12,418 nt of DNA from Mailhella massiliensis (lineage in GTDB: Bacteria > Desulfobacterota > Desulfovibrionia > Desulfovibrionales > Desulfovibrionaceae), in the NCBI RefSeq assembly GCF_020741395.1, contig NZ_DYZA01000097.1, positions 1-12,418 on the forward strand, read 5' to 3'. A program made the position numbers and the translations under genes. The notes beneath the pieces are model-generated. The model searched no databases. It saw only the letters and a program-made list of their open reading frames with translations, and was not told the DNA's origin. Positions 4,548 through 12,245 of the stretch are shown piece after piece (the stretch's first letter is position 1; every line of letters begins with the position of its first letter).

Positions 4548-5870
4548 ATGGACCTCATCCTCCTTTCCCGCCTCCAGTTTGCCATGACTGTTTTCTTCCA
4601 CTTCATCTTCGTGCCCCTCACCCTGGGCCTTTCCATCCTGCTCGCCATCATGGAAACGCTCTATGTGCGCACCGGGGATGAAGACTACAAGAGGATGGTC
4701 AAATTCCTGGGCAAACTCTTCCTCATCAACTTTGTCCTCGGCGTGGTGACCGGCATCACGCTGGAATTCCAGTTCGGCACCAACTGGTCGCGCTATTCCG
4801 CCTATGTGGGCGACATTTTCGGTTCGCTCCTTGCCATTGAAGCCACGGTGGCCTTCTTCCTCGAATCCACCTTCGTAGCCGTATGGACCTTCGGCTGGGA
4901 AAAGGTAAGCAAGAAGGTGCACTGCTTCGCCATCTGGATGGTGGCCCTTGCCGGCAACATCTCCGCGCTGTGGATCATCCTTGCCAACGGCTTCATGCAG
5001 AACCCCGTGGGCTACACCATCCGCAACGGCCGTGCGGAACTCGACGACTTCTTCGCCGTCATTTCCAACCCCTATGCCTGGGGCGAATATTTCCACACCG
5101 TATCCTCCGCCTGGATGCTGGGCGGCTTCTTCGTGCTCGGCGTGGCCGCATGGCACCTCGCACGCAAGAATGAAGTCTCCCTCTTCACCAAGGCCGTGCG
5201 CATCGCCGCGCCCTTCACCCTCATCATGGCCCTGCTCGTCGGCATCGCCGGACACCATCAGGGCATGAACGTGGCCGAATACCAGCCCGCCAAGATGGCG
5301 GCTATGGAATCGCACTGGACCACGCAGACCAGGGCCCCCATGTATCTTCTGGTCTGGCCCGATCAGGAAAACGGCCGCAACCTTGTGGAAGCCCTGCCCA
5401 TTCCCGGGCTCATGAGCTTCATCGCCTTCAATGATATCAACGCCGAGGTCAAGGGCCTGAGCGACTTTGCCAAGGAAGATATCCCGCCCGTGCTGCCCAC
5501 CTTCCTTTCCTTCCGCCTCATGGTGGCCCTGGGCTGCCTGTTCATCGCCGTGGCGGCCTGGGCCTGGTGGCGCCGCAAGGACATTGCCTCCGACGCGCGC
5601 CTTGCAAAAATACTGCCCTGGATGATCCCCCTGCCCTACATCTGCATCATGCTCGGCTGGACCGTGGCGGAAGTGGGCCGCCAGCCCTGGATCGTGTACA
5701 ACCTCATGCGTACCTCGGACGCGGTTTCCCCCGTGCCCTCAAGCTCGGTGCTGCTTTCCGTCATCGCCTTCCTTGTCATTTATACCCTGCTCGGGCTGAT
5801 CGATATCTGGCTCTTGTACACCAATTCCCGCAAGGGCCCCGAACCCGCCAAAGCCGCTGAGGAGGCGTAA
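4548..5870 (+). CDS. cydA: Cytochrome bd quinol oxidase subunit I
   Basis: The 440-residue membrane protein with about nine helices opens with LSRLQFAMTVFFHFIFVPLT, typical of CydA. Haem ligands can be placed at H18 (b595), H183 in GEYFHTVSSAW and M325 in SFRLM (both b558). The proton-path acids E98 and E106 are present, as are GRQPW (377-381) and the Q-loop residues K249 and E254 in QPAKMAAMESHW. The Q loop is of the short type. It oxidises quinol at the cytoplasmic membrane and reduces oxygen to water with high affinity. In strict anaerobes it is mainly a protective oxygen scavenger. The stop is separated from cydB by one base, so the two subunits are co-translated. Confidence 0.97.
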   Translation: MDLILLSRLQFAMTVFFHFIFVPLTLGLSILLAIMETLYVRTGDEDYKRMVKFLGKLFLINFVLGVVTGITLEFQFGTNWSRYSAYVGDIFGSLLAIEATVAFFLESTFVAVWTFGWEKVSKKVHCFAIWMVALAGNISALWIILANGFMQNPVGYTIRNGRAELDDFFAVISNPYAWGEYFHTVSSAWMLGGFFVLGVAAWHLARKNEVSLFTKAVRIAAPFTLIMALLVGIAGHHQGMNVAEYQPAKMAAMESHWTTQTRAPMYLLVWPDQENGRNLVEALPIPGLMSFIAFNDINAEVKGLSDFAKEDIPPVLPTFLSFRLMVALGCLFIAVAAWAWWRRKDIASDARLAKILPWMIPLPYICIMLGWTVAEVGRQPWIVYNLMRTSDAVSPVPSSSVLLSVIAFLVIYTLLGLIDIWLLYTNSRKGPEPAKAAEEA

Positions 5871-5871
5871 C

Positions 5872-6891
5872 ATGGAAACAATCTGGTTCTTCCTCTGGAC
5901 GCTCCTCTGGGCCGTGTACTTCATTCTCGACGGCTTCGACCTCGGCATGGGCAGCCTCATGCCCTTCCTGGCCTCCAACGACCATGAACGCCGCGTCATC
6001 TACAATGCCCAGGGCCCCTACTGGGACGGCAATGAAGTGTGGCTCATCACCGCAGGCGGCGTGACTTTCGCCGCCTTCCCCAACGCCTACGCCGTCATGT
6101 TCAGCGCTCTGTACGCGCCCCTGCTCATCCTGCTCTTCTGCCTCATCTTCCGCGCCGTAGCCTTTGAATTCCGCGGCAAGGGCGATTCCTGCACCTGGAT
6201 CTTCTGCTGGGACGTGTGCATGACGCTCGGGAGCTTTTTGCCCGCGCTTCTGCTCGGCGTGGCCTTCGCCAACCTCTTCATGGGCATCCCCATCGACGGA
6301 AACGGCGTGTACCACGGCAGCCTGCTCAAGCTCCTGAACCCCTACGGCCTCGCGGGCGGCGTGTTCTTCGTCGTCATGTTCTGCTATCACGGCGCGCTCT
6401 GGCTGGAACTCAAGTCCGAAGGCAACCTTCAGGCCAAGGCCTTCAAAGCCGCCAAGGCGCTCTGGCCGGTGCTGCTTTCCCTGGTGCTCGTCTTCCTGGC
6501 CCTCACCGGCCACTACACCGAAAGCTTCACCCGTCTGGCGCAGCACCCCGCCGCCTACGCGGCCCTTGCCCTCGCCGTCATCGGCCTTGTGGCCAGCCGC
6601 CTCTGCCTGAACTCCAGCACTCTCGCCGCCTGGATATGCAGCGCCCTGTTCATCCTGGGCCTTACCTTCTTCGGCGTGTTCGGCATGTACCCCGGCATCA
6701 TCCTCTCCAGCATTGATCCGGCCTACAGCATCACCATCTTCAACGGTTCCTCCAGCCCCCTCACCCTGAAGATCATGCTCACCGTTACGCTCTGTGCCGT
6801 GCCCGTGGTGCTTCTCTACCAGGCCTGGGTATACTGGACCTTCGCCCACAAGGTAACGAAGGAAACCCTGAAGGATGAACACGCCTACTGA
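5872..6891 (+). CDS. cydB: Cytochrome bd quinol oxidase subunit II
   Basis: The 339-residue protein with about eight membrane helices shows the CydB N-terminal signature YFILDGFDLGMG (16-27) and GPYWDGNEVWLI (48-59), with conserved acids such as D23, D52 and E55. It is the structural partner of CydA and contributes to the oxygen and proton channels. It starts one base after the cydA stop, relying on AGGAGG in the end of cydA as ribosome binding site. No small cydX-like ORF follows; the downstream sequence consists of hairpins. The length and the loop before helix VI (residues 196-200) show nothing broken. Confidence 0.96.
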   Translation: METIWFFLWTLLWAVYFILDGFDLGMGSLMPFLASNDHERRVIYNAQGPYWDGNEVWLITAGGVTFAAFPNAYAVMFSALYAPLLILLFCLIFRAVAFEFRGKGDSCTWIFCWDVCMTLGSFLPALLLGVAFANLFMGIPIDGNGVYHGSLLKLLNPYGLAGGVFFVVMFCYHGALWLELKSEGNLQAKAFKAAKALWPVLLSLVLVFLALTGHYTESFTRLAQHPAAYAALALAVIGLVASRLCLNSSTLAAWICSALFILGLTFFGVFGMYPGIILSSIDPAYSITIFNGSSSPLTLKIMLTVTLCAVPVVLLYQAWVYWTFAHKVTKETLKDEHAY

Positions 6892-6897
6892 TCCGGA

Positions 6898-6957
6898 CAG
6901 GGGAATGCCCCTGACATGACAAAAGGCCCGCCCTCCCCGAAAAGAGAGCGGGCCTTT
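6898..6957. terminator. Terminator hairpins after cydB
   Basis: A small perfect stem, CAGGGG/CCCCTG (6898-6903 and 6908-6913), is followed by AAAGGCCCGC (6922-6931) paired with GCGGGCCTTT (6948-6957). The second stem has T-rich 3' flanks on both strands (TTTCCTTCC on plus, TTTTGT on minus), so it can end transcription from cydB and from the convergent flavoprotein gene. Confidence 0.7.
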
Positions 6958-6971
6958 CCTTCCCCGCAAGG

Positions 6972-7019
6972 CGGATGGAAAAAGGCGCAGGGCTCAGGCC
7001 CCGCGCCTTTTTCCATCCG
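6972..7019. terminator. Strong bidirectional terminator between convergent operons
   Basis: CGGATGGAAAAAGGCGC (6972-6988) and its exact complement (7003-7019) form a perfect 17-bp stem with a 14-nt loop. The A5/T5 blocks within the arms give a T-run after a GC-rich inner stem on either strand. It lies between cydB (plus) and the flavoprotein gene (minus) and probably insulates both. Confidence 0.8.
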
Positions 7020-7056
7020 TCATATCCTCCCGCGCGGGCATGGGCCCGGCCCCGGG

Positions 7057-8742
7057 TCAGATACCCCAGCGTTCACGCCAGCTGGTATGCACCTGCCCGT
7101 CCTCCTTCCAGACCTGGAGGAACTTGTTGTTCAGAAGGGGATTGGTGAAGGTGTAGTCGGAGCGGCAGTGCATGCCCCTGGTCTCCTTGCGCTCCAGGGC
7201 CGCATGCATGATGATTTCCCCGTTGTCCATGAGATCCAGGGCCTCCACGGCGCGCATCAGGCCATGGGCGTTGTCCACGGAAAGGGAAGCCACGGAGTTC
7301 TCGCGCAAATCTCCCAGGTATTTCAGGCCCGCCTTGAGCAGGCTTTCCGAGCGGACGTTGTACGGCCCGGCCGCAGCATAGGAAGCCATGATCTGCTGAA
7401 GGCCGAGGTTGGCTTCCTTCCAGGTTCCTCCGTTCTTCCTTCCGAGGAAGGAGCTGTAAAGTTCCGCCCGTTCCCTGACCCATGCGGAATCCCCGATTTC
7501 CTTCAAAGACGTATTCTTCGCCGTCTCGGCGGCATGGCATCCGGCTATCCAGCCGTACACGGCGGCGCCGGAAATATCCGCCCGGAAATTGCCTACCATG
7601 TCGCCTGTGCCGTAGAGGCCGGGGATGGAGGTCTCGCCGTTTATGTCCACCTCAAGGCCGCGCCCGATAAGGTGCGGCTCATACTGCATGAATTCAAAGG
7701 CGTGCCGCGCCACGTCAAGATCATGGCGCTTCATGTAGTCCACCACAGCGGTGAGCCCTTCACTGACCATGCCTTCCCGCATGAAGTCGAGGTCGTCCTT
7801 GTTGATGGTGCTGCAATCAATATAGGCCGGGCCGGTACCGTTATGGATAAGGTCTGTATAGGCGGTATTCCACACATCGCAGGTGATATCCCCGATATAG
7901 CGGGTGGCCTTCTCCACAAAAGGCCCGAGCAGCTTCCCGTCGGGATAGCGGTACACCCCTATCCAGGTCGACTTCCCGGCCCGGGCGAAAAACTTGGGCC
8001 CGGCGTGACGGTTGGGCATTTCCATGTTGACCATCTTCGCGCCGATGCGCCATGCCTGAGCCTGTGCCGCGCCGGTACAGGCCGGGCAGAAGGCCGTGTT
8101 GAACGGGCTGCCCGGGCTGCCCGCCGAAGGATAAAGCCTGTTGGCCGTACCCGTGGCAAGGATGACTTTCTTTGCCCTGATGATCCTGAAAGCCGGTTCC
8201 TCGGCGCTTATGTCAAGGGCAAGCGCCCCGGCGATTTCCCCGTCGACCTTGATGAGCTCCACGATGGGGCTGTGGTTCAGGATCCTGGCCCCGGCTTTCT
8301 TTGCCCTGGCAGTAAGCACATACTTCTGATTATGGCCGTCGTACTTCAGCCATATCCTGGGACGGCCGGGGAAGGCGTGCCCCATGAATTCGTAATCGGG
8401 GCCGAACGGACGCATGTTGATGCCCCATTCCAGCCATCTGTCGGCCATGGCGATGGATTCCTGCAGGAAGCGCAACGTCAGCCTGGGGTCGTGAAAACCT
8501 CCGATCTGGCTCTGAAATGTTTCCTGGAGTATAGGCGTAATATCATCGCCGTGAACCTTGGGATAATAACAGAGAAAATGGTCGTTGCCCGTGGATCCCG
8601 AACCGGAACGCCGGGAATCGGACTTCTCCGCGACCAGGGTATCCCTTCCGGCTTCAGCGGAAGCTATGGCGGCGCAAAGTCCGCCGATACCACCTCCGAC
8701 GATAAGGACGTCGGTAGTCATGGGTTCTTTGAACTGTATCAT
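7057..8742 (-). CDS. FAD-dependent oxidoreductase, AprA/fumarate reductase flavoprotein family
   Basis: The 561-residue protein starts with a dinucleotide-binding fold, TTDVLIVGGGIGGLCAAIAS (9-28), followed by the acidic VAEKSD strand end. It has KKVILATGTANRLYP (191-205) and the second FAD motif IPGLYGTGDMVGNFRADISG (373-392). The C-terminal helical region resembles AprA of adenylylsulfate reductase and other succinate/fumarate-type flavoproteins. It is probably cytoplasmic, as no signal peptide is seen. A ferredoxin gene lies directly upstream, so electrons probably pass between the clusters and FAD, as in AprBA. A CPAC motif (219-222) sits in the middle. The substrate cannot be told from sequence; sulfur-compound or carbon-carbon double-bond reduction are both possible. 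The ATG at 8742 follows AAGGAG by 6 nt. The upstream in-frame ATG at 8784 would contain that site. Confidence 0.85.
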   Translation of the reverse strand: MIQFKEPMTTDVLIVGGGIGGLCAAIASAEAGRDTLVAEKSDSRRSGSGSTGNDHFLCYYPKVHGDDITPILQETFQSQIGGFHDPRLTLRFLQESIAMADRWLEWGINMRPFGPDYEFMGHAFPGRPRIWLKYDGHNQKYVLTARAKKAGARILNHSPIVELIKVDGEIAGALALDISAEEPAFRIIRAKKVILATGTANRLYPSAGSPGSPFNTAFCPACTGAAQAQAWRIGAKMVNMEMPNRHAGPKFFARAGKSTWIGVYRYPDGKLLGPFVEKATRYIGDITCDVWNTAYTDLIHNGTGPAYIDCSTINKDDLDFMREGMVSEGLTAVVDYMKRHDLDVARHAFEFMQYEPHLIGRGLEVDINGETSIPGLYGTGDMVGNFRADISGAAVYGWIAGCHAAETAKNTSLKEIGDSAWVRERAELYSSFLGRKNGGTWKEANLGLQQIMASYAAAGPYNVRSESLLKAGLKYLGDLRENSVASLSVDNAHGLMRAVEALDLMDNGEIIMHAALERKETRGMHCRSDYTFTNPLLNNKFLQVWKEDGQVHTSWRERWGI

Positions 8743-8878
8743 GAAATTCTCCTTGAAGGCTTTTCCGAACGGCCCGAAATGCAAGAGTTCTTTCTCCGGC
8801 CCTCGTCATGAGGGGCTTTCGCCGGCAGAGGCGCGGCGGCCTGCCGGGGCGCGGCGCGCCCCGCAAGGTACCAGCGCC
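8743..8878 (-). other. Hairpin-rich spacer between the ferredoxin and flavoprotein genes
   Basis: Two GC-rich perfect stems lie in this 136-nt intercistronic gap: 8846-8852/8856-8862 (GGGGCGC, 3-nt loop) and 8822-8828/8841-8847 (CCGGCAG, 12-nt loop), overlapping by two bases and so partly exclusive. No T-run follows on the minus strand, so read-through is expected. They may set the relative amounts of the two subunits by mRNA processing or stability. Confidence 0.5.
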
Positions 8879-9109
8879 CTACTTGTGAAGTGACTCCACA
8901 TCCACATGAAGCATCATGTAGTTGAGCGGCAGCCTCAGTTCTATGGCTTTTTTCGGACAGTCGAGAACGCAGGCATTGCAGTGCCAGCACTCTTCAGGAT
9001 AGGCCACCTCGGGAATCTGTCCCTTGGTATACTTGAATATGTGCATGGGACACAGGGTAGCGCACATACCGCAGTGTGAGCATGCATCCGGGTTGATGAT
9101 AGGGGGCAT
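8879..9109 (-). CDS. 2x[4Fe-4S] ferredoxin, AprB-like partner subunit
   Basis: The 76-residue protein has two complete [4Fe-4S] motifs, C10-x2-C13-x2-C16-x3-C20-P and C41-x2-C44-x2-C47-x3-C51-P. The segment PEECWHCNACVLDCPKKAIE recalls the second cluster of AprB (adenylylsulfate reductase beta), and a short tail of about 16 residues follows, without AprB's longer C-terminal extension. It should deliver electrons to, or take them from, the flavoprotein encoded 136 nt downstream. AGGAG precedes the ATG. It is the first gene after the sigma54 promoter at 9165-9182. Confidence 0.92.
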   Translation of the reverse strand: MPPIINPDACSHCGMCATLCPMHIFKYTKGQIPEVAYPEECWHCNACVLDCPKKAIELRLPLNYMMLHVDVESLHK

Positions 9110-9164
9110 GGTATTCTCCTGTTGCGTGTTGCCGGGGCGGGGCTCCGGAGTATACCTCATGCAA

Positions 9165-9182
9165 AAGCAAAAAGCATGCCAA
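9165..9182 (-). promoter_or_regulatory. Sigma54 (-24/-12) promoter of the ferredoxin-flavoprotein operon
   Basis: On the minus strand TTGGCATGCTTTTTGCTT runs from 9182 to 9165. The GG (9180-9179) and GC (9168-9167) are separated by exactly 10 nt, as RpoN promoters require, and the flanks match TTGGCAYG-N4-TTGCWW very well. Transcription should begin near 9155, leaving a leader of about 46 nt. The divergent gene encodes a sigma54-dependent activator, which makes the assignment stronger. I did not find a clear upstream activator site. Confidence 0.85.
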
Positions 9183-9299
9183 TATGCCTTTCAACGCTAA
9201 CCCGTGCATTTTCTTTAAAAATCATTTGACGCAGGGATGAAGCGCGGCTACAGCTATTCCAGATACTGTGAATTTTTGCCGGTAAAATCTGCACACACT

Positions 9300-10856
9300 A
9301 TGAATAAAGAGCTTCTGTTCGACTCCCATATTGCCGCAGAATCGTGCGTGGCCATGTACAGAACCAGCGGCCTGCGCAACCTGCTGCTTTTTCTTCTGGA
9401 CACGCTCCAGCCATTCCTTCCCGTCGCCCGCATCAACGCGCTGTACTGCACGGTGAACGCCGATGTGCTCGTCACCATGTCCGATACCAACAAGGTCAAC
9501 GTCTCCAACAAATTCGCCGAGAGAGGGCTTTTGCCCCCGATGCTCCTGCGGGAGCGCATTACGGAAGATATCATTGTGGGAGACATAGGCGCCGTCATTC
9601 CCCGGCCCCCAAAAACAGGCGGGGCCTTTGCCTGCGACATGCCCTACCTGTTCCACAACTCCATGCTGCGCATCCCTCTTTTCCGGTCGTCCACCGCCGT
9701 ATTCCTGCTGTGCTTCTGGTCAAAGGAATTCCATGCCTTCGACGATGAGGACCTTGCCGGCCTGCACCGCCTTCTGGCACCTCTCGCGGCGGAGCTGGAA
9801 GACAATCTTTCGGGAATAGACCTCAACGCCGGAACCCGCATTTCTCCTCGGGGAGAAAGCGGAAAGGAAAAAATATGCCTGTGTCCCGGCCTGCAGGACG
9901 TCAAGGCACAGATAGAGGCCGTAGCCGATGTGGATACGACGGTATTGATTCTCGGGGAAACCGGTGTCGGCAAGGAAGCCGTGGCGGATATGATCCACGA
10001 ACTTTCCAGTCACAGGGACGGCCCGCTCATCAAGGTAAACTGCGGAGCCATTCCCCCGGATCTTGTGGACAGCGAGCTGTTCGGGCATGAAAAGGGAGCC
10101 TTCACCGGCGCGGCCTCATCCCGGCAGGGATACTTTGAAATGGCCGACGGCGGCACTATTTTCCTCGATGAAATAGGGGAAATGCCGGGTATGGCTCAGG
10201 TGCGTCTGCTGCGCATCCTGACGGACGGGATGCTCCGCCGCGTGGGAGGAAGCAGATATTTTCCCGTGCATGTGCGCGTTATCGCCGCCACGCAGGAAAA
10301 CCTCCTCGACAAGCTTGAAGCCGGGCTGTTCCGGCAGGATCTCTGGTTCAGGCTCTCGGTCTATCCCATCCTCGTCCCTCCTCTGCGCAGGAGGCTGCAC
10401 GATATTCCCGTGCTGCTGAACCACTTTCTTCTGAAAAAAAGCAAGGAGCTGAGACTCCCCTTCGTTCCCGAGGTGGAGGAAGGGGAAATGAACGTCCTTT
10501 GCCGCTATGCCTGGCCGGGCAATGTCAGGGAACTGGAAAATGTGGTGGAAAAGGCCCTTCTGCAATGCAAGGCCCGCAACAGCAGAACCATACACTTCTC
10601 TCCCGACGGCTCCGCGGCTCTCCGAACAACCTCCCTGCCGGAACATGCGCCGGAAAAGACTCCCGGAGAAAGGGCCTCCTGGCCGTCTTTAAAGGAGTAT
10701 GAAGAACGGTATATCGCGGAAGTCATAGAACACTGCGGAGGAAAACTCTCCGGCCCGGGAGGCGCGACGGAAATTCTGAAAATCCACTACAACACACTGA
10801 AGTCACACATGAAGCACATGGGACTTCCCCTTCCGGGGGCAAGAAGACGGAGATAA
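9300..10856 (+). CDS. Sigma54-dependent transcriptional activator with GAF-like sensor domain
   Basis: The 518-residue enhancer-binding protein has an N-terminal GAF-like domain (about 1-170, ending in the typical FDDEDLAGLHRLLAPLA). The AAA+ domain follows: Walker A GETGVGKE 219-226, the sigma54-contacting GAFTGA 266-271, Walker B IFLDEIGE 287-294, and arginine-finger region FRQDLWFRL 344-352. It ends in a FhlA-like helix-turn-helix (about 478-509, CGGKLSGPGGATEILKIHYN). With no receiver domain, it probably binds a small molecule or redox signal through the GAF domain and activates the divergent sigma54 promoter at 9165-9182. The start is uncertain. An in-frame ATG at 9237 sits just after GCAGGG, too close for a normal ribosome binding site, while TTGACG at 9226-9231 could be a -35 element, favouring the ATG at 9300. 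Confidence 0.93.
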   Translation: MNKELLFDSHIAAESCVAMYRTSGLRNLLLFLLDTLQPFLPVARINALYCTVNADVLVTMSDTNKVNVSNKFAERGLLPPMLLRERITEDIIVGDIGAVIPRPPKTGGAFACDMPYLFHNSMLRIPLFRSSTAVFLLCFWSKEFHAFDDEDLAGLHRLLAPLAAELEDNLSGIDLNAGTRISPRGESGKEKICLCPGLQDVKAQIEAVADVDTTVLILGETGVGKEAVADMIHELSSHRDGPLIKVNCGAIPPDLVDSELFGHEKGAFTGAASSRQGYFEMADGGTIFLDEIGEMPGMAQVRLLRILTDGMLRRVGGSRYFPVHVRVIAATQENLLDKLEAGLFRQDLWFRLSVYPILVPPLRRRLHDIPVLLNHFLLKKSKELRLPFVPEVEEGEMNVLCRYAWPGNVRELENVVEKALLQCKARNSRTIHFSPDGSAALRTTSLPEHAPEKTPGERASWPSLKEYEERYIAEVIEHCGGKLSGPGGATEILKIHYNTLKSHMKHMGLPLPGARRRR

Positions 10857-10883
10857 GGCTTCCTCGTGCGGATCCGGGAAGCC
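10857..10883. terminator. Possible terminator hairpin between the activator and MFS genes
   Basis: GGCTTCC (10857-10863) pairs with GGAAGCC (10877-10883) immediately after the activator stop codon, with an inner CGGATCCG palindrome in the loop. On the plus strand a T5 run comes only 11 nt later, and on the minus strand TTATCT follows, so it is a weak intrinsic terminator that could serve both convergent genes. Confidence 0.45.
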
Positions 10884-10945
10884 GCCTGAACCTGTTTTTC
10901 GACCGGCTTTCCCCGATCTGCGTTCATGCTCTGTCCGTGCGTATG

Positions 10946-12145
10946 TCAGGCGTGACGACCACCGTGGAACCTGCCGTGCTCGAACCAGTACAGGCATGCC
11001 GCAAAAACGGCCGTTGCGGCAAGGCCGAAGAACATGCCTTCATACCCGGCGACAGGCACCAGAAAACCGAAAATATAGGGCCCAAGACCGATGCCGAGGT
11101 CGAAAAAGAGGAAGAACGTCGTGGTGGCCTGGGCAAAGCGCGAGCGGGTGACCAGCGTCAGCGAGACGGCCTGCCCGGCGGACTGGAAATTGCCAAAGCC
11201 CGCGCCGAGAAGAAAAGCGGCGAAAAGAAAGGCCGCACTGGTCTCCGCCGTGGCAAGCAATGCCATGGACAGGGCCATGAGCAGAAGCGCGGGATAAAAA
11301 ACCACGTTTTCCCCGTAATGATCGAGAACATGCCCGCTGAAGGGCCGGGTTCCCAACGCCGCCGCGGCATAGACAAGGAAGAACACACCCGCCGCCCAGG
11401 TAAGGCCCTTTTCCTCAGCAAAAGAAGTAAGGAAGGCCTGCACGCAGCCGTAACCCAGGCACGCCACCAGCGCCACCAGAGAGAAACGAACCACGCGCGG
11501 ATCGATGTAGCTGTACAGATCCGTCAGCGGCCGATGCTTTTTCAACATGGCAGGCAGACTCTGAAGCGCACAGAATACCGCAAGGCAGCCTGCGCCTGAG
11601 GCGAGCGCCGTCCACACCACGACGGTGTAATCCGCCCCGCTCATGAGCGTGATGCCGAGAAAAGGCCCGGCTGCCAGAGCAAGCGCCGTGCTCATGGTAA
11701 AGAGGCTGATGCCGAGGCCGTGGTACTGTCTCGGCACTACATAGGCCACGATGGTGCCCGTGGCCGTACCCGTCACACCCACGGCAATGCCCGTAAAAAG
11801 ACGCTGCAAAAAAAGAAGCGGAAGGGAACCTGCAAGGAAAAAGGCGGCGACACTGCCTGCATAGAGCAAAAGTCCGGCAAAAAGAATGGGACGGCAGCCG
11901 AACAACGAAAGCAGGCTCCCGGAAAGGAAGCGCCCTGCAAGGCAGCCTATGACCATGATGCCGCTGGAAAAGCCCGCCACGCTCAGGCTCGCCCCGTAGG
12001 CTTCGCGCACATAGAGCGTGCCTGTGACAAAAATCATGTAATAGGCCGTCATGATAAACAGATTGATCACGGCCACTACGTTGAAGTTGCGGTTGAATAT
12101 GGCCTTCAAGCCGTACCGCGCAATCACTCCCTTCCCTTCCGACAT
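10946..12145 (-). CDS. MFS transporter, 12 transmembrane helices
   Basis: The 399-residue inner-membrane protein shows about twelve hydrophobic helices in two halves. The loop between helices 2 and 3 contains GRFLSGSLLSLFGCRPILF, a form of the MFS signature GxxxDRxGRR, and its counterpart in the second half is GTRPFSGHVLDHYGENVVF. It should move a small solute in symport or antiport with ions; specificity cannot be predicted. The ATG at 12145 is fixed by GGAGG 6 nt upstream. The frame stays open to 12244, but that start overlaps the promoter. It converges with the sigma54 activator gene and might carry the inducer or the substrate or product of the flavoprotein, which is an inference from position only. 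Confidence 0.9.
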   Translation of the reverse strand: MSEGKGVIARYGLKAIFNRNFNVVAVINLFIMTAYYMIFVTGTLYVREAYGASLSVAGFSSGIMVIGCLAGRFLSGSLLSLFGCRPILFAGLLLYAGSVAAFFLAGSLPLLFLQRLFTGIAVGVTGTATGTIVAYVVPRQYHGLGISLFTMSTALALAAGPFLGITLMSGADYTVVVWTALASGAGCLAVFCALQSLPAMLKKHRPLTDLYSYIDPRVVRFSLVALVACLGYGCVQAFLTSFAEEKGLTWAAGVFFLVYAAAALGTRPFSGHVLDHYGENVVFYPALLLMALSMALLATAETSAAFLFAAFLLGAGFGNFQSAGQAVSLTLVTRSRFAQATTTFFLFFDLGIGLGPYIFGFLVPVAGYEGMFFGLAATAVFAACLYWFEHGRFHGGRHA

Positions 12146-12215
12146 TCCAAGCCTCCAGATATGCAAAAAGCGCCTGTCGGCAAAACATTCCACCTGTGCC
12201 GCAAGCGCGTTTATG

Positions 12216-12244
12216 GTGATACGAAGATGCCCGCCCTCTGTCAA
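12216..12244 (-). promoter_or_regulatory. Sigma70-type promoter of the MFS gene
   Basis: On the minus strand TTGACA (12244-12239) and TATCAC (12221-12216) are separated by 17 bp. The -35 is perfect and the -10 matches four of six. Transcription would start near 12209 and give a leader of about 64 nt. No -24/-12 element with correct spacing was found for this gene. Confidence 0.6.
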
Positions 12245-12245
12245 G

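Noticed and set aside
5776..6969. Minus-strand open frame of 397 codons opposite cydB
   Set aside because: It is an E/G/H/V-rich shadow of a membrane protein gene on the plus strand, with no ribosome binding site or motif.
6916..8811. Plus-strand open frame of 631 codons antisense to the flavoprotein gene
   Set aside because: It covers the terminator hairpins and mirrors the strong third-position G/C bias of the real gene on the other strand. It has no recognisable domain.
12176..12200. Sigma54-like promoter (TGG...TTTTGC) in front of the MFS gene
   Set aside because: The GG and GC doublets are 8 nt apart (or 11 with an alternative GG) instead of 10.
12146..12244. Longer MFS start at 12244 adding 33 residues
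   Set aside because: The extension is not hydrophobic, overlaps the -35/-10 promoter elements and has no ribosome binding site, whereas the ATG at 12145 has GGAGG.
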